The position numbers and the translations under genes are program-made. A DNA stretch of 64,000 bases from RBC038 sp041390625 (GTDB lineage Bacteria; Chloroflexota; Dehalococcoidia; UBA2979): NCBI GenBank assembly GCA_041390625.1, contig JAWKPM010000010.1, positions 62,001 to 126,000 of the forward strand, read 5' to 3'. Shown in pieces: positions 51,483 to 61,245 of the stretch (its first letter is position 1; each line of letters starts with the position of its first letter). A model generated the notes under the pieces. It was given only the letters and a program-made list of their open reading frames with translations, did no database searches and was not told the DNA's origin.

Positions 51483-52055
51483 ATGAGGACTCCCCTCACC
51501 TTGCTCGCAGCGACCGCGCTCGTGGTTGCGCTGGCGAGCCTTGCGCCCTCGACGGCGCTCGCGCAGAGCGTCGGCGGCGATCAGAGCGTTGCGGCCAACC
51601 TCGACGGTCCATGCACGGCGATGGCGACGCTCGACAACGGCGAGGTCATCGACCCCAGCGCCTCGGGCGGCGTCTACACCGCGCCGCACTCCGGTTCAGC
51701 CTCGTACACCGGCAGCATCGACGTCCCGGCCGAGCCTCGGGAGTTCAGCGGCAGCGTCTGGATCGAGACGCCGCCCGGCATCCCCTCGATCACGATCAAG
51801 TCGTGGGGGGACGACGACGGCGAGAAGGTCAGTGACGCCGGCTCGGTGACGTGGGACATCCCCTCGGTGGTGCCCGGCGGGCTCACGGTCACGGTCAGCG
51901 GCCAGCACAACGACGCCGGCGTCAGCTGCAGCGGATCGATCCAGGTGAAGCTCGACGGCGGGATCACCGACAGCGTGGCCGGCCTCGCCTCGATTGCCCT
52001 CACGGCACTGACGGGCATCGGACTGCTCGGCGCGGCGATCCCGAAGGGACTCTAG
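51483..52055 (+). CDS. Secreted beta-sandwich-like protein
   Basis: A 190-residue protein with a Sec signal peptide (LLAATALVVALASLAPSTALAQ) and cleavage at AQ-SV. The mature chain has two Cys in a short sequence rich in Ser, Gly and Asp (SVWIETPPGIPSITIKSWGDDD and VTVSGQHNDAGVSCSGSIQVKL), followed by a hydrophobic C-terminus that may be a membrane anchor. No family is recognised. The next gene starts two bases after its stop, so they are probably co-transcribed. Confidence 0.7.
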   Translation: MRTPLTLLAATALVVALASLAPSTALAQSVGGDQSVAANLDGPCTAMATLDNGEVIDPSASGGVYTAPHSGSASYTGSIDVPAEPREFSGSVWIETPPGIPSITIKSWGDDDGEKVSDAGSVTWDIPSVVPGGLTVTVSGQHNDAGVSCSGSIQVKLDGGITDSVAGLASIALTALTGIGLLGAAIPKGL

Positions 52056-52057
52056 CG

Positions 52058-52252
52058 ATGGGAACGCGACGCGGACGCCCGATCCTGGGCGCCATTATGG
52101 GGCTCCTGTTCGGGCTGTTCCTCGGGTTCGACCTGGCGCTGATGGGGGTGGTGCCGCTCGAGAGCGTGCTGCTGGTCGTGCTGCCACTGCTCGGCCTCGC
52201 GCTTGGGATCGCCCTCGGGATGACGGCGCCGCTGAGGATGTTCGGACGCTAG
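52058..52252 (+). CDS. Small two-helix membrane protein
   Basis: A 64-residue protein: two strongly hydrophobic helices (about 10-30 and 35-58) separated by a short polar turn. ATG 52058 is two bases after the previous stop, suggesting translational coupling with the secreted protein. Function unknown; perhaps an anchor or assembly partner for it. Confidence 0.6.
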   Translation: MGTRRGRPILGAIMGLLFGLFLGFDLALMGVVPLESVLLVVLPLLGLALGIALGMTAPLRMFGR

Positions 52253-52258
52253 CCGGAG

Positions 52259-53857
52259 CTAGCGGCCTCGGCGGTCGCGCACGAGCCACTCGAAGAGCGA
52301 CTCGCCTCGAGGGAGCGTGCCGACGAGGAAGGCCTCCTCGATCTCCTCGGGCGTGCGCGTCTCGCGCGCCGGCAGCAGCGTGAACGCGAGCAGCGCTGCG
52401 AGGCCGGCGATCGCCGCCGTTAGCAGCATCGAGTCCCACATCGCATCGATGAACGCGGTGCGCGCTAGCTCGACGAGCGGCGCGCCCTGCGGACCGAGCT
52501 CGTTCGCGACGAGGAGCGCGCCGCCGATCGAGTCCTTCGCGGGGTCGAGCGCAGCAGGCGGGAGTAGCGCCTCGAGGCCGTCGAGGCCGTCTCGATACCG
52601 CGATGACAGCACGCTGCCGACGACGGCAACGCCCAGCGCGCCGCCGACCTGGCGTGTCGTGTCGTTCACGGCGGAGCCGACGCCGGCGCGCGCCCTCGGG
52701 AGGGAGCCCATCACGGCATCGGTCGCCGGCGTCATCGCGAGGCCCATGCCGAAGCCGACGGTGAACATGCCGGCGAGAAGCGGCGGGTAACCGCCCTCCC
52801 GACCCGCGCCGATCACGAGGAGACCGGCCGCGACGACGGTGAGGCCGATGCCCACCATCACGCGCGCGCCGACGCGCTCGACGGCGAATGCAGCGATCAA
52901 CGCGCCGCCCATCACTGCGACGGCGACAGGAGCGGCGCGCGCGCCGGCGCCGAGGGGCGAGTAGCCGAGATAGAACTGCAGGTGCTGCGTCAGCACGAAC
53001 AGCAGCCCGAGCAGGGCGAAGAACGTCAACATGATCGAGACGGCCGAGGCCGTGAAGCGGGCGCTGCGGAAGAAGCGCAGGTCGAGCATCGGGTGGGCGG
53101 CGTGGCGCTCCCAGAGCGTGAAGAGCACAAGCAGGACCGCGGCAGCGCCGAAGGCGATGAGCGTGCGGGCCTCGGTCCAGCCCTGGTGCGGCGCCTCGAT
53201 GATCGCGTAGAGGAGGACGCCGAGGCCGGCGATCGAGAGCAGGGTGCCCGTGGCATCGACCGGCGGGGCGGCGGGGTCTCGCGACTCGGGCACCAGCCAT
53301 GCGGCCAGGGCGACGCCGCACACCGTGATCGGCACGTTCAGCCAGAAGACCGAGCTCCACTCGTAGTGCTCGAGCAGGACGCCCGAGGCGAGCGGGCCCA
53401 CCGCGATCCCGAGACCCACGACGCCCGACCAAATGCCGATCGCGCGCGCGCGTTCCTCGGGAGGGAAGACGTTCGTGAGGACGGACAGCGTCGTCGGCAT
53501 GATGAAGGCCGCGCCGACACCCATCACCGAGCGGGCGGCGATGAGCTGGTCGGGGTTCTGCGAGAGGGCCGAGGCGAGCGAGCCGAAACCGAAGACGAAG
53601 AGCCCGAGCTGCAGCGCCGCCTTCCGCCCGAAGCGGTCGCCGAGGCTGCCGGCGGCCAAGAGCAGCCCCGCGAACACCAGCAGGTACGAGTCGAGGATCC
53701 ACTGGAGCTGGCTGGAGGTAGCGCCGAGCTCACGCTGGAGGGCCGGAAGCGCGATGTTGAGGATCGTGTCGTCGAGGACGACGACGAACACGGCGAGGTC
53801 GAGGACGGCGAGCGTCCACCAGCGGCGGCGATAGGCCTCGGAGTCGAGCGCGCGCAT
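52259..53857 (-). CDS. MFS multidrug transporter (DHA2/EmrB-type, 14 helices)
   Basis: A 532-residue transporter. MFS signatures are DTILNIALPALQRELGATSSQLQW, GDRFGRKAALQLG and the SGVVGLGIAVGPLASGVLL motif C. Length and helix count fit the 14-helix DHA2 family that exports drugs or detergents with protons. ATG 53857 has GAGGGGCG upstream. No linked regulator is visible. The substrate is unknown. Confidence 0.85.
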   Translation of the reverse strand: MRALDSEAYRRRWWTLAVLDLAVFVVVLDDTILNIALPALQRELGATSSQLQWILDSYLLVFAGLLLAAGSLGDRFGRKAALQLGLFVFGFGSLASALSQNPDQLIAARSVMGVGAAFIMPTTLSVLTNVFPPEERARAIGIWSGVVGLGIAVGPLASGVLLEHYEWSSVFWLNVPITVCGVALAAWLVPESRDPAAPPVDATGTLLSIAGLGVLLYAIIEAPHQGWTEARTLIAFGAAAVLLVLFTLWERHAAHPMLDLRFFRSARFTASAVSIMLTFFALLGLLFVLTQHLQFYLGYSPLGAGARAAPVAVAVMGGALIAAFAVERVGARVMVGIGLTVVAAGLLVIGAGREGGYPPLLAGMFTVGFGMGLAMTPATDAVMGSLPRARAGVGSAVNDTTRQVGGALGVAVVGSVLSSRYRDGLDGLEALLPPAALDPAKDSIGGALLVANELGPQGAPLVELARTAFIDAMWDSMLLTAAIAGLAALLAFTLLPARETRTPEEIEEAFLVGTLPRGESLFEWLVRDRRGR

Positions 53858-53966
53858 TCGCCCCTCGGTACCCGTCGCACCTCGATTGGTAGCACGGCCT
53901 CGGGACGGCGGATAGGCGCGGCACCGGTCGACCGGCCTCGAATCATCACGCTTGCGATGATTGCCG

Positions 53967-53996
53967 TTGATCCTGCGCATTCCTGACGCATAGGAT
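53967..53996 (+). promoter_or_regulatory. Probable promoter of Liv binding protein gene
   Basis: TTGATC (53967-53972), 18 bases, and TAGGAT (53991-53996) form a moderate promoter about 48 bases before the GTG start. Confidence 0.5.
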
Positions 53997-54043
53997 CACA
54001 TGTCCACAGAGGGAACCCGGTTCACAAGTTGAAGGAGTGAGGC

Positions 54044-55387
54044 GTGACCTTGCTGCGCACGTGGTTGCGACGCGGCCCTGCCGTGTTCGCGATCGCACTC
54101 GTCGCATCGCTCTTCATCGTCGCGTGCAGCGACGAAGATGGCGATTCGACCCCCACGGAGACCGCCTCGACGGCGGAAGCGACCGAGACGGCCACCGGCG
54201 AGGCGACCGAGACGGCGACGGCCACCGGTGAAGCCGGCGACGCCGGCGCACTGAAGATCGGCTACCTGGCCGACTTCACCGGTGCGCTCGCGGAGTTCGG
54301 CCCGGCGATCCAGACCGGCGTCGAGATGGCGATTGAGGACATCAACGCCGCCGGCGGCGTCCACGGCATGCCCGTGGAACTGGCCACCGGCGACACGCAG
54401 CTCGACCAGACGATCGCCGTCGAAGAGGCGCGGCGCCTGATCGAGATCGAGGGCGTGCACGCGATCGTCGGCCCGCTCGCGAGCGGCATCACCATCGCCG
54501 TGGCGGAGAGCGTCGCCTCGGACGCGGAGATCCCGGTGATCTCGCCTTCCGCGACGTCCCCCGGCGTGACGGGCGCCAATGACGGCGGCTTCCTGTTCCG
54601 CACTACGACCTCGGATGCGGCGCAGGGCATCATCCTGGCTCAGCTCATCGAGGATGAGGGCGTCGACAACGTTGGCGTCGTCTACCTCAACAACGCGTAC
54701 GGTCAGGGCCTGGCGGACGCGCTCGAGGGCGCCTTCTCCGGCACGATCACGTCGGCCTCGATCGAGGAGTCGGCGACGTCCTACGTGTCCGAGCTGCAGG
54801 CAGCGAAGGCCGGCGGCGCGGACTACCTCGTCGCGATCGGCTACCCGGAACAGGCCCGCATCTTCCTGCGTGAGGCGATCGAGAACGACATCTTCACTCA
54901 GTTCTTCTTCGTGGACGGCACGAAGAGCCCGCTGCTGATCGATGACCTCGGTGCGGACACGCTCGAGGGCTTCAAGGGCACTGCTGCGGCCTCGGGCCCC
55001 GAGTCCGACTCGACCGCGGCCTGGAACGCCCAGTACGAGGAGAAGTACGGCGCGCTGCCGGAGACCCCGTACGTTCGCGAGGCCTACGACGCCACGATCG
55101 CGATCGCGTTCGCGGCCGAGAAGGCGGGCTCGAACGACGGCACCGCGATTCGCGACGAGCTGGCAGCCGTGGCCGGACCTCCCGGTGAGGCGGTCATCGC
55201 CGGCGCCGAGGGCATCGCGGCCGGCTTCGGCCTGATCCAGGCCGGCACCGACATCGACTACGACGGGGCCGCGACCAGCGTCGACTGGAACGATGCCGGC
55301 GACGTGACCTCCGGGTACATCGGCGTCTGGCAGTACCAGGATGGCGCGATCGTGGAGCTGGAGGCCTTCCCCTTCACCCTCGAGTAG
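54044..55387 (+). CDS. Branched-chain amino acid-type ABC substrate-binding lipoprotein
   Basis: A 447-residue lipoprotein with lipobox LFIVACSDE (Cys28) and a Thr/Glu-rich linker. The periplasmic binding protein type 1 core follows: LKIGYLADFTGALAEFGPAIQTGVEMAIEDINAAGG, AIVGPLASGITIAVAE and SPSATSPGVTG. It should bind leucine, isoleucine, valine or related amides/urea and deliver them to LivHMGF. GTG 54044 has AAGGAG upstream. It is convergent with the Liv permease operon, which lies on the opposite strand. Confidence 0.9.
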   Translation: MTLLRTWLRRGPAVFAIALVASLFIVACSDEDGDSTPTETASTAEATETATGEATETATATGEAGDAGALKIGYLADFTGALAEFGPAIQTGVEMAIEDINAAGGVHGMPVELATGDTQLDQTIAVEEARRLIEIEGVHAIVGPLASGITIAVAESVASDAEIPVISPSATSPGVTGANDGGFLFRTTTSDAAQGIILAQLIEDEGVDNVGVVYLNNAYGQGLADALEGAFSGTITSASIEESATSYVSELQAAKAGGADYLVAIGYPEQARIFLREAIENDIFTQFFFVDGTKSPLLIDDLGADTLEGFKGTAAASGPESDSTAAWNAQYEEKYGALPETPYVREAYDATIAIAFAAEKAGSNDGTAIRDELAAVAGPPGEAVIAGAEGIAAGFGLIQAGTDIDYDGAATSVDWNDAGDVTSGYIGVWQYQDGAIVELEAFPFTLE

Positions 55388-55418
55388 CGCGAATGGCGCC
55401 ATCCGCGCGCTGAATACG

Positions 55419-55446
55419 AACGGGGCGGCCGCAGGGCCGCCCCGTT
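55419..55446. terminator. 12-bp hairpin after Liv binding protein gene
   Basis: AACGGGGCGGCC (55419-55430) and GGCCGCCCCGTT (55435-55446) with a GCAG loop, followed on the plus strand by TTCGTTGCGT. It separates the convergent Liv genes. Confidence 0.85.
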
Positions 55447-55488
55447 TCGTTGCGTCTTCGTTGCCTCGGTCGTGCGCGGGCCTCGAGG

Positions 55489-56529
55489 TCAGTCGCCGGC
55501 CTCGGCGGGGGCGTTCGAGGCGTCGCCCGGGCCTCGAGGGGCGAAGCGCGAGACTCGAGGCCGTTCGGGCACGATGCCCTGCGGGCGGATCAGCAGCACG
55601 GCCACGATCATGAAGCCGATGGCGAGCTGTCGGAGCGCGAACACGTTGCTGCTGACGGCCTCGGGCAGCTGCCCCTGCAGCAGCGGGGTGCCGAACCAGA
55701 AGAACCCGACGACGAGCGCACCGAGCACCGCGCCGACGTGGTTCCCGCTGCCGCCGACCATGAGCATCGTCCAGACGAGGAACGTGCCGAGCAGGTCGTC
55801 GAAGCCGTCAGGCGAGATCGTGCCCTGGCGGTGCGCCCACACGGCGCCAGCGAGGCCCATGAGCATCCCGCCGAGCACGAAGCTCTGCATGCGGAAGTTG
55901 ACGGTGTCCTTGCCGGCCGCAGCGGCGGTGTCCTCGTTGTCGCGAATGGCGCGCAGGACGCGGCCCCACGGCGACGAGGCGGCGGCGCGCACCACGAGGT
56001 AGGTCAGCGCGAGCACCGTGAGGGTCACGGCGAGTAGCACCCACTTGTAGTCGGAGCCCTCGACGAGGTCAGGGAAGGCGCGCGGGATGCCGTTGATGCC
56101 TCGAGCGCGGTTCACGAAGCCCTCGGTGCTGTTGGCGACGCTGCGCATGATCGCGGCGATGCCGATGGTGGCGATCGCGAGGAAGTCGCGCCGCAGCCGC
56201 AGCGTCGGCAGGCCCACCAGCAGAGCGAGCAGGCCACCTGCGACCGCCGCCCCTGCCCAGCCGACGAGGACGGGCAGCTCGTAGCCGCCGATGAAGCTCT
56301 CGAACTCGCCCGGCGGATCGACGGTCAGGAGCGCGCTGGTGTAGGCGCCGGCCATGAAGAACGCGACGATGCCGAAGTTGAAGACGCCGGTGTAGCCCCA
56401 CTGCAGGTTCAGCGCCAGCGCGAGGACGCCGAAAATCGCAACCGTCGCGAGGAAGCCCGCCGTCCAGTTCACGCTCCCGGCCCACGTCAACAGCGGCCCG
56501 CTCGCGATGATGTCGACGATCGAGGGCAT
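55489..56529 (-). CDS. livM: Branched-chain amino acid ABC permease LivM
   Basis: A 346-residue permease with about ten helices. NLQWGYTGVFNFGIVAFFMAGAY and LPTLRLRRDFLAIATIGIAAIMR are LivM landmarks, and GRVLRAIRDNEDTAAAAGKD is the EAA-like ATPase contact. It completes the heteromeric channel with LivH and ends an operon of LivG-LivF-LivH-LivM. Confidence 0.92.
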   Translation of the reverse strand: MPSIVDIIASGPLLTWAGSVNWTAGFLATVAIFGVLALALNLQWGYTGVFNFGIVAFFMAGAYTSALLTVDPPGEFESFIGGYELPVLVGWAGAAVAGGLLALLVGLPTLRLRRDFLAIATIGIAAIMRSVANSTEGFVNRARGINGIPRAFPDLVEGSDYKWVLLAVTLTVLALTYLVVRAAASSPWGRVLRAIRDNEDTAAAAGKDTVNFRMQSFVLGGMLMGLAGAVWAHRQGTISPDGFDDLLGTFLVWTMLMVGGSGNHVGAVLGALVVGFFWFGTPLLQGQLPEAVSSNVFALRQLAIGFMIVAVLLIRPQGIVPERPRVSRFAPRGPGDASNAPAEAGD

Positions 56530-56542
56530 CGGCGCTCCCTCG

Positions 56543-57442
56543 CTAGACCGTGCTGCCGAAGAGGCCTCGAGGCCTCACGAGCAGCATGATGATGAGGATG
56601 GCGAAGGGCACGGCGGGCTTGAAGCCGGTGTCGATCCAGTGCGTCGAGACCTCCTGTGAGACGCCGACGATCAACCCGCCGAGGAGCGCGCCCCAGGGGC
56701 TGCCGATCCCACCGAGGATCGTCGCGGCGAACATGGGCAGCAGCAGGTTGAAGCCGGCATCGAAGCGCAGCTGCGTCTGGACGCCGAGCATCACCCCGGC
56801 GATCGCGGTCATCGCGCCGCCGATCGCCCACGTCGCCTGGCGGATGCGCTCGGTGTCGATGCCGCTGACCTCGGCGAGCTCGGGGTTGTCGGCAGTGGCG
56901 CGCATGGCCTTCCCGAGCTTCGTGCGGTGGAGCAGCAGGTAGAGGGCGATGGCGACGACGGCCGTGAGTGCGACGATGAGGATCTGGTCGGGCTTCACCT
57001 TCAGCCCGAAGTAGTCGTTGGCGCGATTGATTCCGGTCGAGAAACGGAGCGCACTCGAGCCCCACGCGATCTGCACGATCGCGCGCAGCATGATCGCGAG
57101 TCCCAACGAAGCGATCGCCATCGTGATCACCGCGCTGCCTCGACTGCGGAGCGGGCGGAAGACCACGCGGTCCGCGACGAGCGAGAAGCCGGCCACGCCC
57201 GCGATCGCGAGGGCGATGCCGCCGAGCATGCCCCAGCCGAAGGAGAACCAGAGCATCGAGGGGCCGGCCCAGCCGAGGTCACCCACGACCGCGAACGCGA
57301 GGAACATGCCGAGCGTCAGCATGTCGCCGTGGGCGAAGTTCGCGAACTTGAGGATGCCGTACGTCAGCGTCAGCCCCATCGCCCCGAGGCCGATGACCGA
57401 GCCCACGATCACGCCCACAACGACGAGCTGAAGGATGTCCAC
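56543..57442 (-). CDS. livH: Branched-chain amino acid ABC permease LivH
   Basis: A 299-residue permease. GLGAMGLTLTYGILKFANFAHGDMLTLG is the defining LivH start, and TKLGKAMRATADNPELAEVSGIDTERIR is the EAA loop. It precedes LivM by 13 bases. The stop and the next ATPase gene are a single base apart on the other side, so the four genes are one tight operon. Confidence 0.92.
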   Translation of the reverse strand: MDILQLVVVGVIVGSVIGLGAMGLTLTYGILKFANFAHGDMLTLGMFLAFAVVGDLGWAGPSMLWFSFGWGMLGGIALAIAGVAGFSLVADRVVFRPLRSRGSAVITMAIASLGLAIMLRAIVQIAWGSSALRFSTGINRANDYFGLKVKPDQILIVALTAVVAIALYLLLHRTKLGKAMRATADNPELAEVSGIDTERIRQATWAIGGAMTAIAGVMLGVQTQLRFDAGFNLLLPMFAATILGGIGSPWGALLGGLIVGVSQEVSTHWIDTGFKPAVPFAILIIMLLVRPRGLFGSTV

Positions 57443-57443
57443 G

Positions 57444-58202
57444 CTAGGCCTCGGCCTTCGGGGCGGAGGTCGACGCAGTCGGCTCGGCCTCGTCGAGGCC
57501 GAGGAAGAGGCGGCCGACCGAGGGGTTCGCCAGCATCGCGGGTCCCGGTTGCTCGAGAGCGACCTGGCCGGCGACGAGGACCACGCCTCGATCGGAGATC
57601 GCGAGTGCCTCGCGGGCGTTCTGCTCGACCATCAGGATCGCGACGCCGCTCTCGCGGATCGCACGCAGGCGCTCGAAGACCTCATTGCGCATCAACGGTG
57701 AGAGGGCGGCCGTCGGCTCGTCGAGCATCAGCAGCGCCGGGTTCAGCATGAGCGCGCGACCGAGGGCGAGCGCCTGGCGCTGGCCGCCGGAGAGGCGGCC
57801 GGCGTGCTCGGCCGGGCGGCGCTCGAGCTCGGGGAACATCGCCAGCACCTCGTCGGCGCGCCGCGCGGCGTTGCGACCGGCGAGATAGCCACCCATCTCG
57901 AGGTTCTCGCGGATCGACAGCGACGGGAACACGTTGTCGAGCTGCGGCACGAAGGAGACGCCGGCCGCGACCATCTTCGGGGGACGCAGGCGCGTGACAT
58001 CGATACCGCGCAGCAGCGTCATGCCGTGCGACGGCCGCAGCAGGCCGAACGCCGCCTTGAGGAACGTCGACTTCCCGGCGCCGTTGGGGCCGATGATCGT
58101 GACGAGCTCACCGGCCTCGATGGAGAGCGAGACCTCGTGGATGATGTCGGCGCCGCCATAGCCGGCGCTGAGCTCCATCGCCTCGAAGAGTGCGGGGCTC
58201 AT
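57444..58202 (-). CDS. livF: Branched-chain amino acid ABC ATPase LivF
   Basis: A 252-residue ATPase: Walker A GPNGAGKSTFLKA, Q-loop VPQLDNVFPSLSI, signature LSGGQRQALALGRAL, Walker B LLMLDEPTAALSP and switch MVEQNAREALA. The VEQN switch is diagnostic of LivF. A C-terminal extension of about 20 residues follows. It pairs with LivG. Confidence 0.93.
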   Translation of the reverse strand: MSPALFEAMELSAGYGGADIIHEVSLSIEAGELVTIIGPNGAGKSTFLKAAFGLLRPSHGMTLLRGIDVTRLRPPKMVAAGVSFVPQLDNVFPSLSIRENLEMGGYLAGRNAARRADEVLAMFPELERRPAEHAGRLSGGQRQALALGRALMLNPALLMLDEPTAALSPLMRNEVFERLRAIRESGVAILMVEQNAREALAISDRGVVLVAGQVALEQPGPAMLANPSVGRLFLGLDEAEPTASTSAPKAEA

Positions 58203-58212
58203 CGAGCGCGCC

Positions 58213-58980
58213 TCATCGGACCTGGCTCCCGAGATACGCCTCCTGCACGGCCGTGTTCGTCAGCACCTCGGCGGGCGGGCCCTCCACGAGGACGCGACCG
58301 GCCGTCATCACGATGAGCGTGTCGCAGAGCCTCGAGACGACATCGATGTCGTGGGCGATCACGAAGATCGTCACGCCCGTGCGCTCTCGGATGGCGCGAA
58401 TGTCGTCGACGAGGCGGCGCGCCAGCGTGGGGTTCACGCCGGCGCTCGGCTCATCGAGGAGGATGAGCTTCGGCTCCGCCATCAGCGCGCGCGCCAGCTC
58501 GAGGAGCTTGCGCTGGCCGCCGGACAGCGTGCCGGCGGCGTCGTAGGCGAGCGCCTCGAGGTCCACGCCGCGCAGCACCTCGAGGGCGCGATCGGCGGCC
58601 TCGTGCTCGGCGCGCGCGACGCGCCACGGGCGCAGCCAGCTCTCCCAGAGGCGCTCGCCGGGACTCGGGTCCATGAGCATGACGTTCTCGAGGACCGTCA
58701 TCGTGCCGATCTCGTGCGGAATCTGGAACGTCCGCACGAGGCCGAGGTGCCGCACGCGGTGGGAGGGCATCCCGGTAATGTCACGCCCGTCGAAGTGAAC
58801 GGTGCCCCCGTCCGGTGCGAGCGCGCCCGCGATGCAGTTGAAGCAGGTCGTCTTCCCTGCCCCATTCGGGCCGATGAGACCGGTGATGGAGCCTTCCGCG
58901 ACCTCGAACGTGGCGCCGTCGACGGCGCGGTTGCCGCCGAAGCGCTTCTGCAGGTCGCGCACGGTGAGGATCGAGGCCAC
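58213..58980 (-). CDS. livG: Branched-chain amino acid ABC ATPase LivG
   Basis: A 255-residue ATPase: Walker A GPNGAGKTTCFNC, GLVRTFQIPHEIGTMTVLENVML, signature LSGGQRKLLELARAL, Walker B LILLDEPSAGVNP and IAHDIDVV. The RTFQ region is diagnostic of LivG. GTG 58980 begins the four-gene operon; a TAGCAT -10-like element lies about 35 bases upstream. Confidence 0.93.
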   Translation of the reverse strand: MASILTVRDLQKRFGGNRAVDGATFEVAEGSITGLIGPNGAGKTTCFNCIAGALAPDGGTVHFDGRDITGMPSHRVRHLGLVRTFQIPHEIGTMTVLENVMLMDPSPGERLWESWLRPWRVARAEHEAADRALEVLRGVDLEALAYDAAGTLSGGQRKLLELARALMAEPKLILLDEPSAGVNPTLARRLVDDIRAIRERTGVTIFVIAHDIDVVSRLCDTLIVMTAGRVLVEGPPAEVLTNTAVQEAYLGSQVR

Positions 58981-59064
58981 GCCGGCTCCGGGAAGGTCAG
59001 GGGTTCGGGCGCGATGCTACCTCGGCAGGCCACCTCGCGGCAGCCGAGTCCCGAGGCGACCTCG

Positions 59065-60348
59065 TTACGTCGTGGCGATGACGGGCCTCGGGAGGCGCCA
59101 TGCCACCGCGAACAGCACGAGCGAGGCTGTGAACGTGCCCGTGAAGAGCAGCAGCGCGAGGTCGTACGAGCCCGTGCGGTCGTAGATCGCACCGGCGATC
59201 GTCGGGCTGATGATCTGCCCGAGCGTCTCGACGACGACGACGGCGCCGAGGATGGTCGCGAAGTGCGCGACCCCGAACGTCCTCGTCAGGAGCAGTGCCT
59301 CCATCATCGGCCCGCCTGCGGTGCCGCCGACCCAGAGCAGCAGGAAGACGCCGATCGCGGGCGTCGAGGTGCTGATCGACAGCGTCACCATCGCCCCGAT
59401 GAGCTGTAGCACGAGGACGATCGCCAGCACCTCGAAGCGGGGGACGCGGTCGGCGAAGGCGCCCACAAGGAGCCTCGTGCCGATCGACAGGCCGGCGGCG
59501 ATCGAGACGACGGTGGCGGCGGTCTGCCTCGACATGCCGACCGACTCGTAGAACGGCACCTGGTGCACCAGCCAGCCGAACATGCCGAAGAACAGCAGCA
59601 TCAGTGCGAACGCGAGCACCCAGAACAGCGGCGTACGCAGCGCCTCGCGAAGGGTGAGGCCGGCGACCGGCGGGCTCGGGAGGCCGTCGTCGCGCCTCGG
59701 TGCGCCATCGACCTCGAGGCCCTTGTCGGCCGGCGAGTTGCGCACGATGAACCAGCCGACGGGCAGGAAGAGCGCGGTGACGGCGACACTCGAGAGCACG
59801 AACGCCCCTCGCCAGCCGAGTTCGCCGATGGCCACGCTCATCAGCGGCACGACGATGAAGCCGCCCATCGAGAAGCCGGTCCCGAGGATGCTGACCGCGA
59901 TGCCTCGACGGCGGTCGAACCACCTCGAGATCACCGCCATGAAGGGGATGAAGAACATCAGCTGGCGGACGATCGCGTTGATCGAAGAGAACAGGTACCA
60001 CTGCCAGAGCGAATTCGTCAGCGCCAGCAGCAAGTAGCTCGCGGCCGTCAGCACGGCGCCGACGAGGATCGCAGAGCGGGGCCCTCGGGTGTCGATCCAG
60101 CGGCCGACGAGCGGCGCGGCGAGGCCCGAGACGAGCAGCGAGATCGAGAAGCCGCCGGAGACCGCCGCCCTCGTCCAGCCGAACTCGTCCTCGAGCGGTT
60201 CGACGTAGAGCCCGAAGGCCCAGAACGAGACGCCGGAACCCAGCGCCATCGACACGACCGACGCCGCCAGCAGCCACCAGCCGTAGTAAACCTTGCGCCG
60301 CCCCGAGATGACGGCGGCGGCACCCGAGACGGCCTGAAACGCGGTCAC
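59065..60348 (-). CDS. MFS transporter, monocarboxylate/oxalate-formate porter-like
   Basis: A 427-residue, 12-helix MFS protein. It opens RKVYYGWWLLAASVVSMALGSG, and DEFGWTRAAVSGGFSIS and VGRWIDTRGPRSAILVG (motif A) resemble the OFA/MCT subfamily that exchanges small organic acids. GTG 60348 (VTAFQAVSG) is preferred, with GGAG five bases upstream. It is divergent from MsrA; TACGCT elements face both genes. The substrate is unknown. Confidence 0.8.
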   Translation of the reverse strand: MTAFQAVSGAAAVISGRRKVYYGWWLLAASVVSMALGSGVSFWAFGLYVEPLEDEFGWTRAAVSGGFSISLLVSGLAAPLVGRWIDTRGPRSAILVGAVLTAASYLLLALTNSLWQWYLFSSINAIVRQLMFFIPFMAVISRWFDRRRGIAVSILGTGFSMGGFIVVPLMSVAIGELGWRGAFVLSSVAVTALFLPVGWFIVRNSPADKGLEVDGAPRRDDGLPSPPVAGLTLREALRTPLFWVLAFALMLLFFGMFGWLVHQVPFYESVGMSRQTAATVVSIAAGLSIGTRLLVGAFADRVPRFEVLAIVLVLQLIGAMVTLSISTSTPAIGVFLLLWVGGTAGGPMMEALLLTRTFGVAHFATILGAVVVVETLGQIISPTIAGAIYDRTGSYDLALLLFTGTFTASLVLFAVAWRLPRPVIATT

Positions 60349-60548
60349 TGCGGCTCCGAGCGCATGACGAACGATGTGGGCAAGAGACACGAACGAGATA
60401 TCGAGGGTGCAGCGTAGCAGTCGCCGCGGGGCGTGGCGCACGCCCGCGCGTCACGCTTTCGTCATGCCTCGGTGGCCGGCGGGTCGTACGCTGGAGGCCG
60501 GCCGGCGAGCCTCGATGGGTGCCGGCCTCGACCGAGGAGGATGAGACG

Positions 60549-61238
60549 ATGGCATGGTTCTCGCGCGCGAAGGCGGCGATGCCGGAGGCCACTGACGCGC
60601 TGCCCGGCCGCTCGATCCCGCTCTCGATCTCCGGGGTGCATTTCGTCAATGGCGCCTCGATCGTGCCGCCGTTCGCGGACGGCCTCGAGCAGGCGGTCTT
60701 TGGCATGGGATGCTTCTGGGGCGCGGAGCGCGTGTTCTGGGAGGCCGAGGGCGTGGTCGCGACGGCCGTGGGCTACGCGGGCGGCTACACGCCGAACCCC
60801 ACCTACGAGGAGGTCTGCAGCGGCCACACCGGGCATGCCGAGGTGGTGCTCGTCGTGTTCGACCCCGCTGTGACCTCGTACGAGGCGATGCTGCGGCTGT
60901 TCTGGGAGGCGCACGACCCGACGCAGGGCATGCGTCAGGGCAACGACGTCGGGACGCAGTACCGCTCGACGATCTACACGACGACGCCCGAGCAGCAGGC
61001 AGCGGCACTCGCGAGTCGCGACGCGTACGAGGGCGCGCTGCGCGGCGCCGGCTACGGCGCGATCACCACCGAGATCCGCGAGGCGGACGAGTTCTACTAC
61101 GCCGAGGAGTACCACCAGCAGTACCTGGCGAAGAACCCGTGGGGCTACTGCGGCATCGGGGGGACCGGCGTGGCGTGCCAGATCGGCCTCGATGTGGCGG
61201 CTGGCGAGGGCGCGCCGGCGGCCTCGGCGGAGCGATAG
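60549..61238 (+). CDS. msrA: Peptide-methionine (S)-S-oxide reductase MsrA
   Basis: A 229-residue enzyme with catalytic Cys55 in GMGCFWGAERVFW, plus GYAGGYTPNPTYEEVCSGHTGHAE and the HDPTQ and YRSTIY segments of the MsrA fold. It repairs oxidised methionine in proteins. It carries about 45 extra N-terminal residues before the core and a Gly/Ala-rich C-terminus. ATG 60549 has GAGGAGG upstream. A YbaK-type gene follows within eight bases. Confidence 0.92.
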   Translation: MAWFSRAKAAMPEATDALPGRSIPLSISGVHFVNGASIVPPFADGLEQAVFGMGCFWGAERVFWEAEGVVATAVGYAGGYTPNPTYEEVCSGHTGHAEVVLVVFDPAVTSYEAMLRLFWEAHDPTQGMRQGNDVGTQYRSTIYTTTPEQQAAALASRDAYEGALRGAGYGAITTEIREADEFYYAEEYHQQYLAKNPWGYCGIGGTGVACQIGLDVAAGEGAPAASAER

Positions 61239-61245
61239 CGCCTCG

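Noticed and set aside
52249..52264. GCTAGC-CGGA-GCTAGC hairpin between small membrane gene and MFS gene
   Set aside because: Only six base pairs, and it includes stop codons of both genes; too weak to call a terminator.
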